A stretch of 40,937 nucleotides of DNA from positions 1-40,937 of the forward strand of contig CALAJP010000122.1 of NCBI GenBank assembly GCA_937922815.1, in the 5' to 3' direction. The notes below the pieces were generated by a model. The model searched no databases. It saw nothing but the letters and a program-made list of their open reading frames with translations, and was not told the DNA's origin. Made by a program: the position numbers and the translations under genes. Shown piece by piece: positions 1 to 7,931 of this stretch. The stretch comes from an uncultured Saprospiraceae bacterium (GTDB lineage Bacteria > Bacteroidota > Bacteroidia > Chitinophagales > Saprospiraceae). Numbering within the stretch: position 1 is the stretch's first letter; each line of letters begins with the position of its first letter.

Positions 1-1
1 T

Positions 2-316
2 TTGACAGAAATTGATGAAAATACGAAGAACATATCCCCTGAATTGCTCAAATTACAAGAAATCAAAAAAGCTACTGAGTTAGTTGAAAATGCTGCTTTT
101 TCAGATGAAGAAAGAAGAGCCTACGATAAGTATTGGGATACCGTTCGTGTAGAAAAAACGTTGATTGATGATGCTTTTGATAAGGGCGAACGAAGTGGAG
201 AATACAAAAAAGCTAAAGATGCTGCCTGCAAAATGAAAAAAAGAAATATGGACATTGCACTTATATCAGAAGTAACAGGACTAAGCATAGCAGAAATAGA
301 ACAACTGGACTGCTAA
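2..316 (+). CDS. Rpn-family recombination-promoting nuclease/putative transposase, C-terminal part (5' end outside window)
   Basis: The open frame runs in from the left edge. The TTG near the edge is probably not the true start. The visible 104 residues match the C-terminal part of Rpn/PD-(D/E)XK 'putative transposase' proteins. They show an acidic helical region with a DEERRAYDKYWD segment at about residues 35-46, then a charged stretch with a short GERSGEYKKAKD repeat where family members usually carry long KGxEEG repeats. The protein ends in the typical tail MKKRNMDIALISEVTGLSIAEIEQL. The nuclease core lies upstream of the window and cannot be assessed. Known Rpn proteins are DNA endonucleases that promote RecA-independent recombination, and phage defence has been proposed for some. 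The family is recognised from the tail alone; activity is unknown. Confidence 0.8.
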   Translation: MTEIDENTKNISPELLKLQEIKKATELVENAAFSDEERRAYDKYWDTVRVEKTLIDDAFDKGERSGEYKKAKDAACKMKKRNMDIALISEVTGLSIAEIEQLDC

Positions 317-340
317 ACTGATGGGTAAACATCGTTTTGT

Positions 341-368
341 CTCCGTACACGTAGCTACAGGTACGGAG
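341..368. repeat. Nested inverted repeat (hairpin) downstream of the Rpn gene
   Basis: CTCCGTAC (341-348) and GTACGGAG (361-368) are perfect 8-bp inverted arms. The 12-base interior itself contains the palindrome GTAGCTAC, so the 28 bases are a near-perfect palindrome interrupted by two mismatches. It lies 25 bp after the Rpn stop codon. There is no T-run, so a simple intrinsic terminator is unlikely. It could be a REP-like or miniature element, or a protein-binding site. The rest of the 317-568 gap is AT-rich and has only a short CTCCTTGGAG palindrome at 540-549. Confidence 0.5.
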
Positions 369-568
369 TTCGCCAAAATCTTGTATGGAAATAGGATGTT
401 TTGTATCATTTCTTGCTTTTCTCTTTTTTCAAAGATGCAAAGAATAAATTGATATATTTTTAAAGTTAGGCTTTTGTGTTTGGTTTTTGAAATATGGTTT
501 TGTTTTAGAAAATTAGAAGCATTTAGAAACAGGGAATATCTCCTTGGAGGAGGATGTTAACTAAATAA

Positions 569-985
569 TTAAAATATTGGTGCTAAGTATCCTAAACTAT
601 CTAATTTTTTAATAGAATATACAGAGTCTAAACAAGCTCCGACTTCATAATCTACTTCGTAAGTAGTTACAGTATAGTTGCTAGGATTTCCATTTTCATA
701 AATCAATAAGTAACAATTATTTTTTTTGAAGTTAGATTTAAAAATAGAAAAAGAAATAATTTGTTCTTTGTTTTCTATAATTCCTTTAAAATCAAAAGTA
801 AAACTACCAGTAGCTGCAGGAGTTTTTTCTAAATATTCAATTACTGTAATTTTTGGGTTTTTTAAAATTTTTTCTCTTTTATAAAGATTGATGAAAAACG
901 AAAAAACACTAAATAATATAGCTCCACATACCCCAAGGATAAACTTTTTATCTTTCTTCCAAAACAACTTTATCTTATTCATCAT
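569..985 (-). CDS. Hypothetical single-pass membrane protein, 138 aa
   Basis: I do not recognise a family. The N terminus is basic (MMNKIKLFWKKDKK) and leads into one hydrophobic segment at about residues 14-34. The remaining ~100 residues should lie outside the cytoplasm (positive-inside rule, inference). Two soluble cysteines (about C91 and C117) could form a disulfide. The start codon lies inside the 3' end of the upstream minus-strand gene, with an 11-base overlap, which indicates translational coupling. The very low GC content and accessory setting (next to an Rpn gene, with no housekeeping partner) fit a recently acquired or lineage-specific gene. An immunity-type role for the upstream protein is only a guess. 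Confidence 0.6.
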   Translation of the reverse strand: MMNKIKLFWKKDKKFILGVCGAILFSVFSFFINLYKREKILKNPKITVIEYLEKTPAATGSFTFDFKGIIENKEQIISFSIFKSNFKKNNCYLLIYENGNPSNYTVTTYEVDYEVGACLDSVYSIKKLDSLGYLAPIF

Positions 986-1325
986 CTATTGCCTTTTTTA
1001 TTCCAAATTTAGAGTATCCACTTCGAAATCCAGTACCAAAATCATTAAACCCATGTATTATTTTTCTTGATATTATAGAATTTTTCAACAAATTTATTTT
1101 GTTATCATAGTCAGTAATTATCCTGTAAATAGGTTTGTATGGTCTTACTTTATGGTTAATAAAAATCCCTAAGTTAGCTGGAAGAACCTTAGGTATCATA
1201 TCTCGTAGAACCCCTCTTGTCACTTTTGCACTACTTAATTGGTTTGATAAAATATCAGTATTAGATTTAAACTTACCTAACAATAAACCTATTGATAACT
1301 CAACAGATGCTTCTCCAATTACCAT
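975..1325 (-). CDS. Hypothetical protein, 116 aa; probably the mature part of a frameshifted lipoprotein
   Basis: No family is recognised. As annotated, the frame begins at an ATG and encodes a mixed-charge, glycine-containing protein ending KKAIDDE. It has no signal peptide of its own. Immediately upstream in another frame is a 37-codon segment encoding a clean lipoprotein signal peptide (1328-1441). One extra base in the run of four A's at 1334-1337 (T's on the coding strand) would join the two into a 155-residue lipoprotein, through a DAKGFYVEMVIGEA junction. The gene is therefore either truncated by a real mutation, affected by a sequencing error, or truly starts at this internal ATG. It overlaps the next gene by 11 bases. 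Confidence 0.5.
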   Translation of the reverse strand: MVIGEASVELSIGLLLGKFKSNTDILSNQLSSAKVTRGVLRDMIPKVLPANLGIFINHKVRPYKPIYRIITDYDNKINLLKNSIISRKIIHGFNDFGTGFRSGYSKFGIKKAIDDE

Positions 1326-1327
1326 TT

Positions 1328-1441
1328 CTACATAAAACCTTTAGCATCAAATTTTTGAAAAGAATTGCATGATAAGATAGAGCATAATAAAATTAGTATA
1401 AAACAACAACTGAGATTTAGATGAGTCTTGGCATTAAGCAT
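1328..1441 (-). pseudogene. Orphan lipoprotein signal peptide, likely 5' part of the gene at 975-1325
   Basis: The minus strand encodes 37 codons from ATG (1441-1439) to TAG (1330-1328). A basic N terminus (MLNAKTHLN) is followed by the hydrophobic core CCFILILLCSI and a lipobox LSC, then NSFQKFDAKGFM and stop. This is a complete signal-peptidase-II leader with almost no mature protein, so it makes sense only as the start of a longer gene. The next frame resumes 2 bases after the stop. A single-base insertion in the adjacent 4-base homopolymer (plus-strand A's, 1334-1337) restores one continuous reading frame. The leader is seen directly in the sequence; the frameshift is inference. Confidence 0.6.
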
Positions 1442-1504
1442 TTTCTTCTTTATTATTTCGACAAAATTAAAATAGCAACAAAAACTAACCCACAATTCTC
1501 ACCC

Positions 1505-2620
1505 TTACTGAAGCACCCCACTTTCTCTCAACCAAACAATCAATAAAATAATAGAAATAGCGAAAAGGATAGCAAAAGCAATTTTAACATACGAAAGCGG
1601 TTTTTCACCAGTTACTTTTCCAGTTTGTCCATTGATTTCGAAATGATAAGTGTTGTTGTTATAAATATAGGTACAAATCCAAAGAGGGAGGATAAGTAGT
1701 TTGTAAGTATGATCCCATTTTTTGGACTGAACATATAGGTTACGTTGGGTATCACCACCTAATCGTGCTGAACACATTTGTCTTAGGCGATGATCCATGA
1801 TTATTTCACCTTTTTGATGACCTTGATTAAGTTCTATTTGATAAACCTCGGCTTCCCAACCGATAACCAATTTGGGATCAAAATTAATGACCTCATTTAG
1901 ACGGTACGGAAATATTTTTTGAACGGTAGATTGCTTCAAAATACTGCTGGCAAGAATTAAAATATCATCAAAAAAATGTCTAAAATTTCCACTCCTTCGT
2001 TCCCATCGGGTATGTCTTCTTCGTTGAGTGGTCATTCTACCATTTACCCGAACTTGATGAGTCGTGTAGTAATAAAATCCTGCATCACCAGACCAATGTG
2101 CTTCAGACTGGGCATCGAAAGTCCAAAAAGGCACATAAACACCATGGAGGTTTTCAATTACAGATAGTTTTTTGAGTTTGTTGGGATGAAACCAACCTTT
2201 CTTTATCCAATCCTCAAATTGTTTAGCCGCCTCTTTTTTTGAAATATAAAAAGGAAGCATTCCGTGTGGTTCAACAAAACGCTGTTCGTAGGCACTGGGA
2301 TTCACATTTTTGGAACCACAATATCCACAATTTGCCTGAACCTCATCATGCAATTGAATAAAAATAGCCCCACAATTCCCACAATTAAATTGAACCTGTT
2401 CTAATTTGGGAGGCTGATACGTTCTCAGTTTTTGTAAACTCTCATTTAGGTTTTGTTCAACAACTTTATCGTTAGAAGTGTCTAATTCTTCTTTGAATCC
2501 GCAGTAACCACAAGAAAGTTTTCGATGTTCGGCTGAATACTTCAAACCTGCACCACAAGAAGGACATTGATTTTCGAGTGGTGCAGCTTCGGTTGAATGA
2601 TTAGAAATATCAGTACTCAT
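1505..2620 (-). CDS. Double zinc-ribbon protein with C-terminal membrane anchor, 371 aa
   Basis: Two zinc ribbons are visible. The first uses C19-x2-C22 and C37-x2-C40, the second C80-x2-C83 and C98-x2-C101. Each has the CGYCG-type knuckle seen in TFIIB-like and 'primosomal N-prime-like' zinc-ribbon proteins. The middle (about 115-330) is rich in aromatic residues and includes a YVPFWTFDAQSEAHWSGDAG stretch. A single transmembrane helix lies near residues 346-365, followed by a short tail. I infer a tail-anchored protein with the ribbons in the cytoplasm. The SPFH-SHOCT gene lies 37 bp upstream on the same strand; such zinc-ribbon/SPFH pairs occur in other bacteria (for example the Bacillus ydj region). 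The biochemical function is not established, but membrane quality control or stress response is a reasonable guess. Confidence 0.75.
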   Translation of the reverse strand: MSTDISNHSTEAAPLENQCPSCGAGLKYSAEHRKLSCGYCGFKEELDTSNDKVVEQNLNESLQKLRTYQPPKLEQVQFNCGNCGAIFIQLHDEVQANCGYCGSKNVNPSAYEQRFVEPHGMLPFYISKKEAAKQFEDWIKKGWFHPNKLKKLSVIENLHGVYVPFWTFDAQSEAHWSGDAGFYYYTTHQVRVNGRMTTQRRRHTRWERRSGNFRHFFDDILILASSILKQSTVQKIFPYRLNEVINFDPKLVIGWEAEVYQIELNQGHQKGEIIMDHRLRQMCSARLGGDTQRNLYVQSKKWDHTYKLLILPLWICTYIYNNNTYHFEINGQTGKVTGEKPLSYVKIAFAILFAISIILLIVWLRESGVLQ

Positions 2621-2657
2621 ATATTAGAAATGGATCATGAAATTTTACAAAAGAGAA

Positions 2658-3656
2658 CTATAATCGTGCTAATAATTCTTTTTTCTTAGTTTCAAACTCT
2701 TCTTTCGTAAGAATATCAGCTTTGAAAAGTTCGCCTAATTCTTTAAGCGTTTTCATGATGTCATCTTTCGATTCTTTGGGTTGATTATTATTGTTTTGTT
2801 GTTGCTGATTTTGATTGACCATCATATTTGCCATGCCAAAACCCATGCCCATACCCATGCCTTCAGAACCACCGCCATTAGGGTTTTCTGCAGCTTTTTC
2901 CATTGCATTAGACATCTGAAATTGCTGATATTTGTTCATGTTTTCGACCATATTCATATTGGTCATTTTATCATAAAAGTCTTCCACTTCTTTCGGTAAC
3001 GAAGTAGAGGAGATAACGAATTTTTCTAACGAAACACCAAATTTATCCAAGTCTGCCTGAATCATAGGAGCAATTTTCTCACCCAATTCAGTGTAATTAC
3101 TGACCATATCTAAGACTGAAACTTCTGCTTCTGCTAAACATTCCGCAAAACGAGGCGAAATAATATCTCTCAATGCCTCTTCTACTTCCGAAATCGTAAT
3201 TTGTCTTTTTGTTCCTCCAAACTCCGTAAAGAAGGTTTTTACATCACTAATTTTAATGAAATAAGTACCGAAAGCCTTAACTCTAACTTGTTTGAATTGA
3301 GGATCTCTTAAAATGATAGGGTTTGCCGTTCCCCAGTTCAAACCTGTAAATGTTCGAGTACTGAAAAAATATACATCACAAAGAAAAGGAGATTTGAAAC
3401 CTTTGTCCCAGTTACGAAGCGAAGTTAATAAAGGCATATTTCGAGTAACCAATTCCGTTCTGCCTGGTTCATAAACATCGGCAAATTCGCCTTCGTCAAG
3501 AAATAAAGCGAGTTGAGATTCACGAACAGTTAATTGAGCTCCATATTTAATATTGGCATCGGCATCAGGGAATTTCCAACACATGGTGTCTTTGTCATTC
3601 TCAACCCAGTCGATGACTTCAATTAATTCTCCTTTTATAAAATCAAATAATCCCAT
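2658..3656 (-). CDS. SPFH-domain protein with C-terminal SHOCT domain (YdjI/virion-core-like), 332 aa
   Basis: The protein starts MGLFDFIKGELIEVIDW, the usual opening of the bacterial 'virion core protein-like' SPFH family. Residues 1 to about 245 are the SPFH/band-7 fold, containing the segments YFFSTRTFTGLNWGTANPI and FGVSLEKFVISS. A low-complexity Met/Gly then Gln/Asn-rich linker follows (GMGMGMGFGMANMMVNQNQQQQ, about 265-290). The last ~35 residues are a SHOCT domain (LKELGELFKADILTKEEFETKK). SPFH proteins form membrane-associated oligomeric rings; SHOCT is a short oligomerisation or interaction motif. No transmembrane helix is obvious, so peripheral membrane association is likely. It lies just upstream of the zinc-ribbon gene and is probably cotranscribed with it. 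Confidence 0.88.
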   Translation of the reverse strand: MGLFDFIKGELIEVIDWVENDKDTMCWKFPDADANIKYGAQLTVRESQLALFLDEGEFADVYEPGRTELVTRNMPLLTSLRNWDKGFKSPFLCDVYFFSTRTFTGLNWGTANPIILRDPQFKQVRVKAFGTYFIKISDVKTFFTEFGGTKRQITISEVEEALRDIISPRFAECLAEAEVSVLDMVSNYTELGEKIAPMIQADLDKFGVSLEKFVISSTSLPKEVEDFYDKMTNMNMVENMNKYQQFQMSNAMEKAAENPNGGGSEGMGMGMGFGMANMMVNQNQQQQNNNNQPKESKDDIMKTLKELGELFKADILTKEEFETKKKELLARL

Positions 3657-3742
3657 TTTATGATATAGTTTTTTAGTTAAATAAGAATAAAACGCTGTTA
3701 TTCTGACGAATTAATAAATCCTAAGTTACTTAATTATTTTAT

Positions 3743-4720
3743 TTATTGCTTCATTATCTTTCTTTGAAATACTTGATTGCCATCTGAATACATTAAAAAG
3801 TAAATGCCTTGTGCCAAAGTTGATAATTGAATTTTATTATCAGAAGGAAAGGAGTTTTGTTGAACTAATTGCCCTTTGGTGTTATAAATTTGATAATATT
3901 TAATATTTCTATTCGATTGAAAGTAAATATAATCATAGCTTGGGTTCGGAAAAATGTGCGTTTTTTCGTCAGCAATAAATTGATTGTGAGTAGAAATAGA
4001 ATCATTAAAAGCCAAAGAATTAATTTGCTCTGGAGTCAAAACTATATCGAAAATTTTGATTTCGTCTAATGTTGCTTTTAAGTAAGAAGGACTATTATCA
4101 AACATATCAGTGCCAATAGTGAGCGGGTAGGGGCGAGTAGAAATTTTAGTTTTGATACTATTAAATTTCTCAGATTTTAGTTCTCCATCGATAAACAATT
4201 TTAAAGAATTACCATCATAACTACTGGCTACATGATACCATTCTCCTGCTGTCATATCAACATCAACTTCCGTACATCGTTGACAAACAATAGATCCATT
4301 AACGCAAGTATCGGGTTCTATGCAGAATGAAATTGTTTTTTGATTTTGTAGCCAAATCCCATATCTAGAGTGACCGTCTAATTCATCAGCACTTTGTTCT
4401 ACGAGCGAATAATAACTGCCATTAGAGGCTTGTTGTTGGTGTTGATACCAAAGAGAAATCGAAATAATGCTATCTATAAATAGATTTTCGTTAGATGGAA
4501 TTTCTAAAAAAGCCTGAGAATTTATTAATTGTAATCCAGAATCTATTTTTCCTGCGCCCCAATTGGCTTCATGATTAATAATACTGTGTTGGTATTGAGA
4601 TTGATCTACAAACGGAAATTCTTCGAAATTAAGATCAAGAATGATATTTTCTGATGGAATTTGAGCGAAAAGAGTAGATTGGAAAATAAATAAAGTAACG
4701 ATTAAGGCGATATGTTTCAT
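3743..4720 (-). CDS. Secreted LamG-fold protein with T9SS type A sorting domain, 325 aa
   Basis: A Sec signal peptide (MKHIALIVTLFIFQSTLFAQ) leads into a LamG/concanavalin-like jellyroll at about residues 25-235. Its hallmarks include ISISLWYQHQ, GEWYHVASSYDGNSLKLFIDGEL and TLDEIKIFDIVLTPEQIN. The C-terminal ~70 residues are a T9SS type A sorting domain with the motif IFPNPSYDYIYF, then QIYNTKGQLV and LAQGIYFLMYSDG...RKIMKQ. It is therefore expected to be exported by Sec, moved across the outer membrane by T9SS and attached to the surface or released. LamG domains usually bind carbohydrates or proteins. Four cysteines cluster at about 137-148 (EPDTCVNGSIVCQRCTEVD). No catalytic domain is seen. 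It is separated from the receptor gene upstream by a strong terminator. Confidence 0.88.
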   Translation of the reverse strand: MKHIALIVTLFIFQSTLFAQIPSENIILDLNFEEFPFVDQSQYQHSIINHEANWGAGKIDSGLQLINSQAFLEIPSNENLFIDSIISISLWYQHQQQASNGSYYSLVEQSADELDGHSRYGIWLQNQKTISFCIEPDTCVNGSIVCQRCTEVDVDMTAGEWYHVASSYDGNSLKLFIDGELKSEKFNSIKTKISTRPYPLTIGTDMFDNSPSYLKATLDEIKIFDIVLTPEQINSLAFNDSISTHNQFIADEKTHIFPNPSYDYIYFQSNRNIKYYQIYNTKGQLVQQNSFPSDNKIQLSTLAQGIYFLMYSDGNQVFQRKIMKQ

Positions 4721-4761
4721 AGTCTTTTAATAGTGAAAGTATGAAATTAATTGAAATAAGA

Positions 4762-4796
4762 AAAGGCTTGTTACGACAATTCGTAACAAGCCTTTC
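4762..4796 (-). terminator. Perfect 15-bp stem-loop terminator after the TonB-dependent receptor gene
   Basis: Arms at 4762-4776 and 4781-4795 are exact reverse complements around a 4-base loop. On the minus strand the stem is followed by TCTTATTTC, a weak U-tract. It lies 25 bp past the stop codon of the receptor gene and upstream of the LamG gene, so it should end receptor transcription. The plus-strand reading also has a T-rich flank, so it may act in both directions. Confidence 0.85.
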
Positions 4797-4820
4797 TTGT
4801 ACCTTCTGATTAGAGAAGAT

Positions 4821-7800
4821 TTAGAAGTTATATCTTAATCCTAATTGCATTTGCCATCTTGATGACAAACTAAAATCATTTTGATAAGTATTTGTTCTAT
4901 CCGTATTGAATGTGTATGTTGGTGTTCCGTCAGCAACGGTAACGCCTAACGGTTGTACTAACCCAGTATTAGTCGCATTTTGACGAACGCCCCAATTAGA
5001 GTTGATTAAGTTTCCAAGGTTTAGGATATCTAAACTGATTTGGATATTATCATTTTCTAATACTCCAACTTCGTACATCAATCTTGCATCTATTTTAGTA
5101 TACCAAGGGTTGATGGAAGCAAACTTTTCAGCAAACGAACCTCTATTCTCACTCAAATATTCATCTTGCTCAATAAAACTATTGAAAGCTGTTCTTTCTG
5201 CATCTGATGTGAAATTCATTTCATTCAATTCAGTATTAGTTGGAATGTAAATTAAATCATTCAAGGTAGAACCATCATTATTAATGTCTCCAGAATAGGT
5301 AAAGCTATATCGACCACCTTTAACGGCTTCGGCAAAGATTGCTAAATGTAACCCTGATTTTTCGTTGAATTTGAACATTTTATAAAATGAACCTACAAAA
5401 CGATGTTGATTACCATATAGTGATTGAGAAAGTTCAGGTGTATTTGTGTTTTGAATATTAGCAGGATTTCTTTCGAATGCATCAGAAGAAATTTCGGCAT
5501 CAATAGAAGCTGCATCTTGAGAGTCTAAGAAATTATAAGCAAGGCTTGCATTAATACCATTGGTAAATTGTTTTTTAAGGGTGAAAGATAGATTGGTACT
5601 TCTCCCTTCATTAACGTTTGTGAAAACATAAGCATTATTTGACCCCTTGTCAGCAGCTAAATAGATTGGTCTGCTTCCTGGACCATCAAGTGTACCCGAT
5701 GGCGTTGCATTTCCAAAATTTCTAACCATAGCTCCTTGAATATCTTGAGTATATATGAAGTCAGCAGAAAACTCCCAGCCTTCTCCAAAAGATTGATCAT
5801 AACCTAAATTAGATCTCCAAACTTGTGGAAATTTGAAATCAGGGTCTGTAGTTACATAAAAGAATGAGTTAGGATTTGCGATTTGGTTTCCTATCCATAC
5901 GAATGGTAAACGACCTGTAAACAAACCAGAACCTCCTCTTAATTGAGATTTTTCAGACAAATCGGCATTAAATCCTAAACGTGGAGAGATTAGTGGTTTA
6001 GAAGAAGGCAATTCTAAACTGTTTAATTTTATAGAATTTCCGTCTTTATCAAAGTAGTCGTTGTCTGGACTATAGCAACAGTTTCTATCGATACTTTCTT
6101 GCATTTTTGTTTCCGTATCAAAATATAGTGGTTTGTCAATTCTTAGCCCTAAGGTTAGTCTTAACTTATCAGAAATACTAATTTCATCTTGGATATAGAA
6201 TGCCAATTGACCAATATTCAGTTCAGCTAATGCCCAGTTATTGTTAGCATTATTCGCTGTAAAAGTTGAATCTGCAGCGTTTACTTCTGCTCTAAATCCA
6301 TCAGAAGTAAGAACTGCAGCAGCATCATTTATGTCAATATCTGGAAAGAAAACTCTTGCCCCATAACCTGTTAGGTTAAATGAATTATTAAAAGCAAATC
6401 TTTCAAATGATACCCCTGCCGTGAACGTATGATTCTTCGTATAATAATTAAAGTTGTTCGTTAATTGTATTACGTCTTGGTCTAACACGTTGTTTATCGA
6501 AAATGGCTCATGACCCGCAATGATATATCTTACCCCTTCTTTACCTATATTAACCACAGGGAAAGGAGAACTTTTAGGAGTTCTCTTATCTCTAAATTGC
6601 GTGTAACTTGCTTGGAATTTGTTAGAATATTTACTACCAAATAGAGAGTTTAGTTCTGCTTTTACGGCTTGTATATTATTGTTAATAGCATATCCAGCAT
6701 TTTCGAATTGTAGTGTTTGTAAATCTGGTCCTCGACTACCTATTGCAGATGGATGAGCAGGTAAATCTCTTGAAGCCCTCAAGAAATTATAAGTTACAGC
6801 TAATTTGTGAGCATTACTGATATTAAAGTTTAGTTTGAATAGACCTTTTTCGTTATCAGTATTATGCTTAAAGCCAGAAATATCTCCAGTTTCATAACCA
6901 TATTCATTTCTTAATAGGGTAGAAATAGATTCCATATCCGAAGCTAAAACTCTTGATATATTTGCTCCATTAGTTCCTCTGTTCGGTTCAAAATACGAAC
7001 CCAAATCAGAACGTCTTTCCATTTCGAAATTGGCGAAGAAGAAAATTTTATTTTTAACGAATGCACCACCTAAGCTGGCACCCAACTGTAATTGACTTAA
7101 ATCTCCTCGATTTACTTCGGTTCCAGCAACTTTTCCACCTGTCATATCAGAATTACGGAAATAAGAAAAAACAGACCCTTTTATTTCATTAGTACCTGAC
7201 TTGGTTACGGCATCAATGGATGCACCTGTAAAACCTGCTTTGGTAACATCATAAGGGGCTAAAGAAACAGAAACTTGTTCTATCGCATCTAAAGAAATAG
7301 GTTGTGCACCTGCCTGTCCTCCAGGTGTAGCAGCATCTAAACCAAATGGATTATTGAAAACAGAACCATCTAGTGTGTAATTATTGAATTGGTCATTTCT
7401 TCCTCCGAAAGACCCACCTTCTGCTGACATAGGGTTTAGTCTAGTTAAATCAGCTGTAGAACGAGTAATGGTAGGCAAAGTTTGTAATTGTTCTAACGAA
7501 ACAACAGAACCTGCTCCTGTTTTGTCAGGATTAATCAAAGCTCCTTTCTCTCCAGAAACAATAATTTCTTCTAATTCAACACCCGAATTTAAAGTAATAT
7601 CAACTGTTTTTCGTTCACCTAATTGTAATTGAAGTCCCTCGACTTTATAGTCTTGAAATCCAACATAGGAAGCTTCAACAGAATAAGGTCCACCAATACG
7701 CATATTGGGGATGAAAAATGTACCATCTACTTCTGTTACAACTCCGTATGAAGTTCCTGATGGTTGATGAGTTGCTAAAATGGTAGCTCCAATAACATCT

Positions 7801-7931
7801 TCTCCAGTATCGTCAATCACCTTTCCTCTGATAGAAGAAGTGGTGACTTGAGCAAAAGTTGAGAAGGTTGAGAAAATAAGCAGGAAAAAAAGAACCATTT
7901 TCCCTTTTTTTTGTAAAAATTGTCGATTCAT
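4821..7931 (-). CDS. Oar-like TonB-dependent outer-membrane receptor, 1036 aa
   Basis: A signal peptide (ending STFSTFAQ) is followed by a carboxypeptidase-regulatory-like beta-sandwich at about 28-112 (SSIRGKVIDDTGEDVIGATI, then PYSVEASYVGFQDYKV). A plug domain spans about 118-250 (IIVSGEKGALINPDKTGAG, DQFNNYTLDGSVFNNPFG, VSVSLAPYDVTKAGFTGASI), and a long 22-strand-type barrel ends in the outer-membrane C-terminal signature MQLGLRYNF. The plug wording is characteristic of the Oar/'TonB-dependent receptor, carboxypeptidase-like' group rather than SusC (no SusD partner is next door). Members import large substrates or act in adhesion and protease export; the substrate here is unknown. Start: ATG 7931 gives a proper signal peptide. 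A possible Bacteroidota -7 element (TACTTTTG) lies about 53 bp upstream. Confidence 0.9.
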   Translation of the reverse strand: MNRQFLQKKGKMVLFFLLIFSTFSTFAQVTTSSIRGKVIDDTGEDVIGATILATHQPSGTSYGVVTEVDGTFFIPNMRIGGPYSVEASYVGFQDYKVEGLQLQLGERKTVDITLNSGVELEEIIVSGEKGALINPDKTGAGSVVSLEQLQTLPTITRSTADLTRLNPMSAEGGSFGGRNDQFNNYTLDGSVFNNPFGLDAATPGGQAGAQPISLDAIEQVSVSLAPYDVTKAGFTGASIDAVTKSGTNEIKGSVFSYFRNSDMTGGKVAGTEVNRGDLSQLQLGASLGGAFVKNKIFFFANFEMERRSDLGSYFEPNRGTNGANISRVLASDMESISTLLRNEYGYETGDISGFKHNTDNEKGLFKLNFNISNAHKLAVTYNFLRASRDLPAHPSAIGSRGPDLQTLQFENAGYAINNNIQAVKAELNSLFGSKYSNKFQASYTQFRDKRTPKSSPFPVVNIGKEGVRYIIAGHEPFSINNVLDQDVIQLTNNFNYYTKNHTFTAGVSFERFAFNNSFNLTGYGARVFFPDIDINDAAAVLTSDGFRAEVNAADSTFTANNANNNWALAELNIGQLAFYIQDEISISDKLRLTLGLRIDKPLYFDTETKMQESIDRNCCYSPDNDYFDKDGNSIKLNSLELPSSKPLISPRLGFNADLSEKSQLRGGSGLFTGRLPFVWIGNQIANPNSFFYVTTDPDFKFPQVWRSNLGYDQSFGEGWEFSADFIYTQDIQGAMVRNFGNATPSGTLDGPGSRPIYLAADKGSNNAYVFTNVNEGRSTNLSFTLKKQFTNGINASLAYNFLDSQDAASIDAEISSDAFERNPANIQNTNTPELSQSLYGNQHRFVGSFYKMFKFNEKSGLHLAIFAEAVKGGRYSFTYSGDINNDGSTLNDLIYIPTNTELNEMNFTSDAERTAFNSFIEQDEYLSENRGSFAEKFASINPWYTKIDARLMYEVGVLENDNIQISLDILNLGNLINSNWGVRQNATNTGLVQPLGVTVADGTPTYTFNTDRTNTYQNDFSLSSRWQMQLGLRYNF

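Noticed and set aside
2-316. Rpn gene as a complete small protein starting at the TTG near the window edge
   Set aside because: The visible part lacks the nuclease core and matches only the C-terminal tail of the family, so the gene must begin before the window.
1135-1335. Plus-strand 66-codon frame opposite the small minus-strand gene
   Set aside because: It is an antisense reading of the 975-1325 coding region and has no start context.
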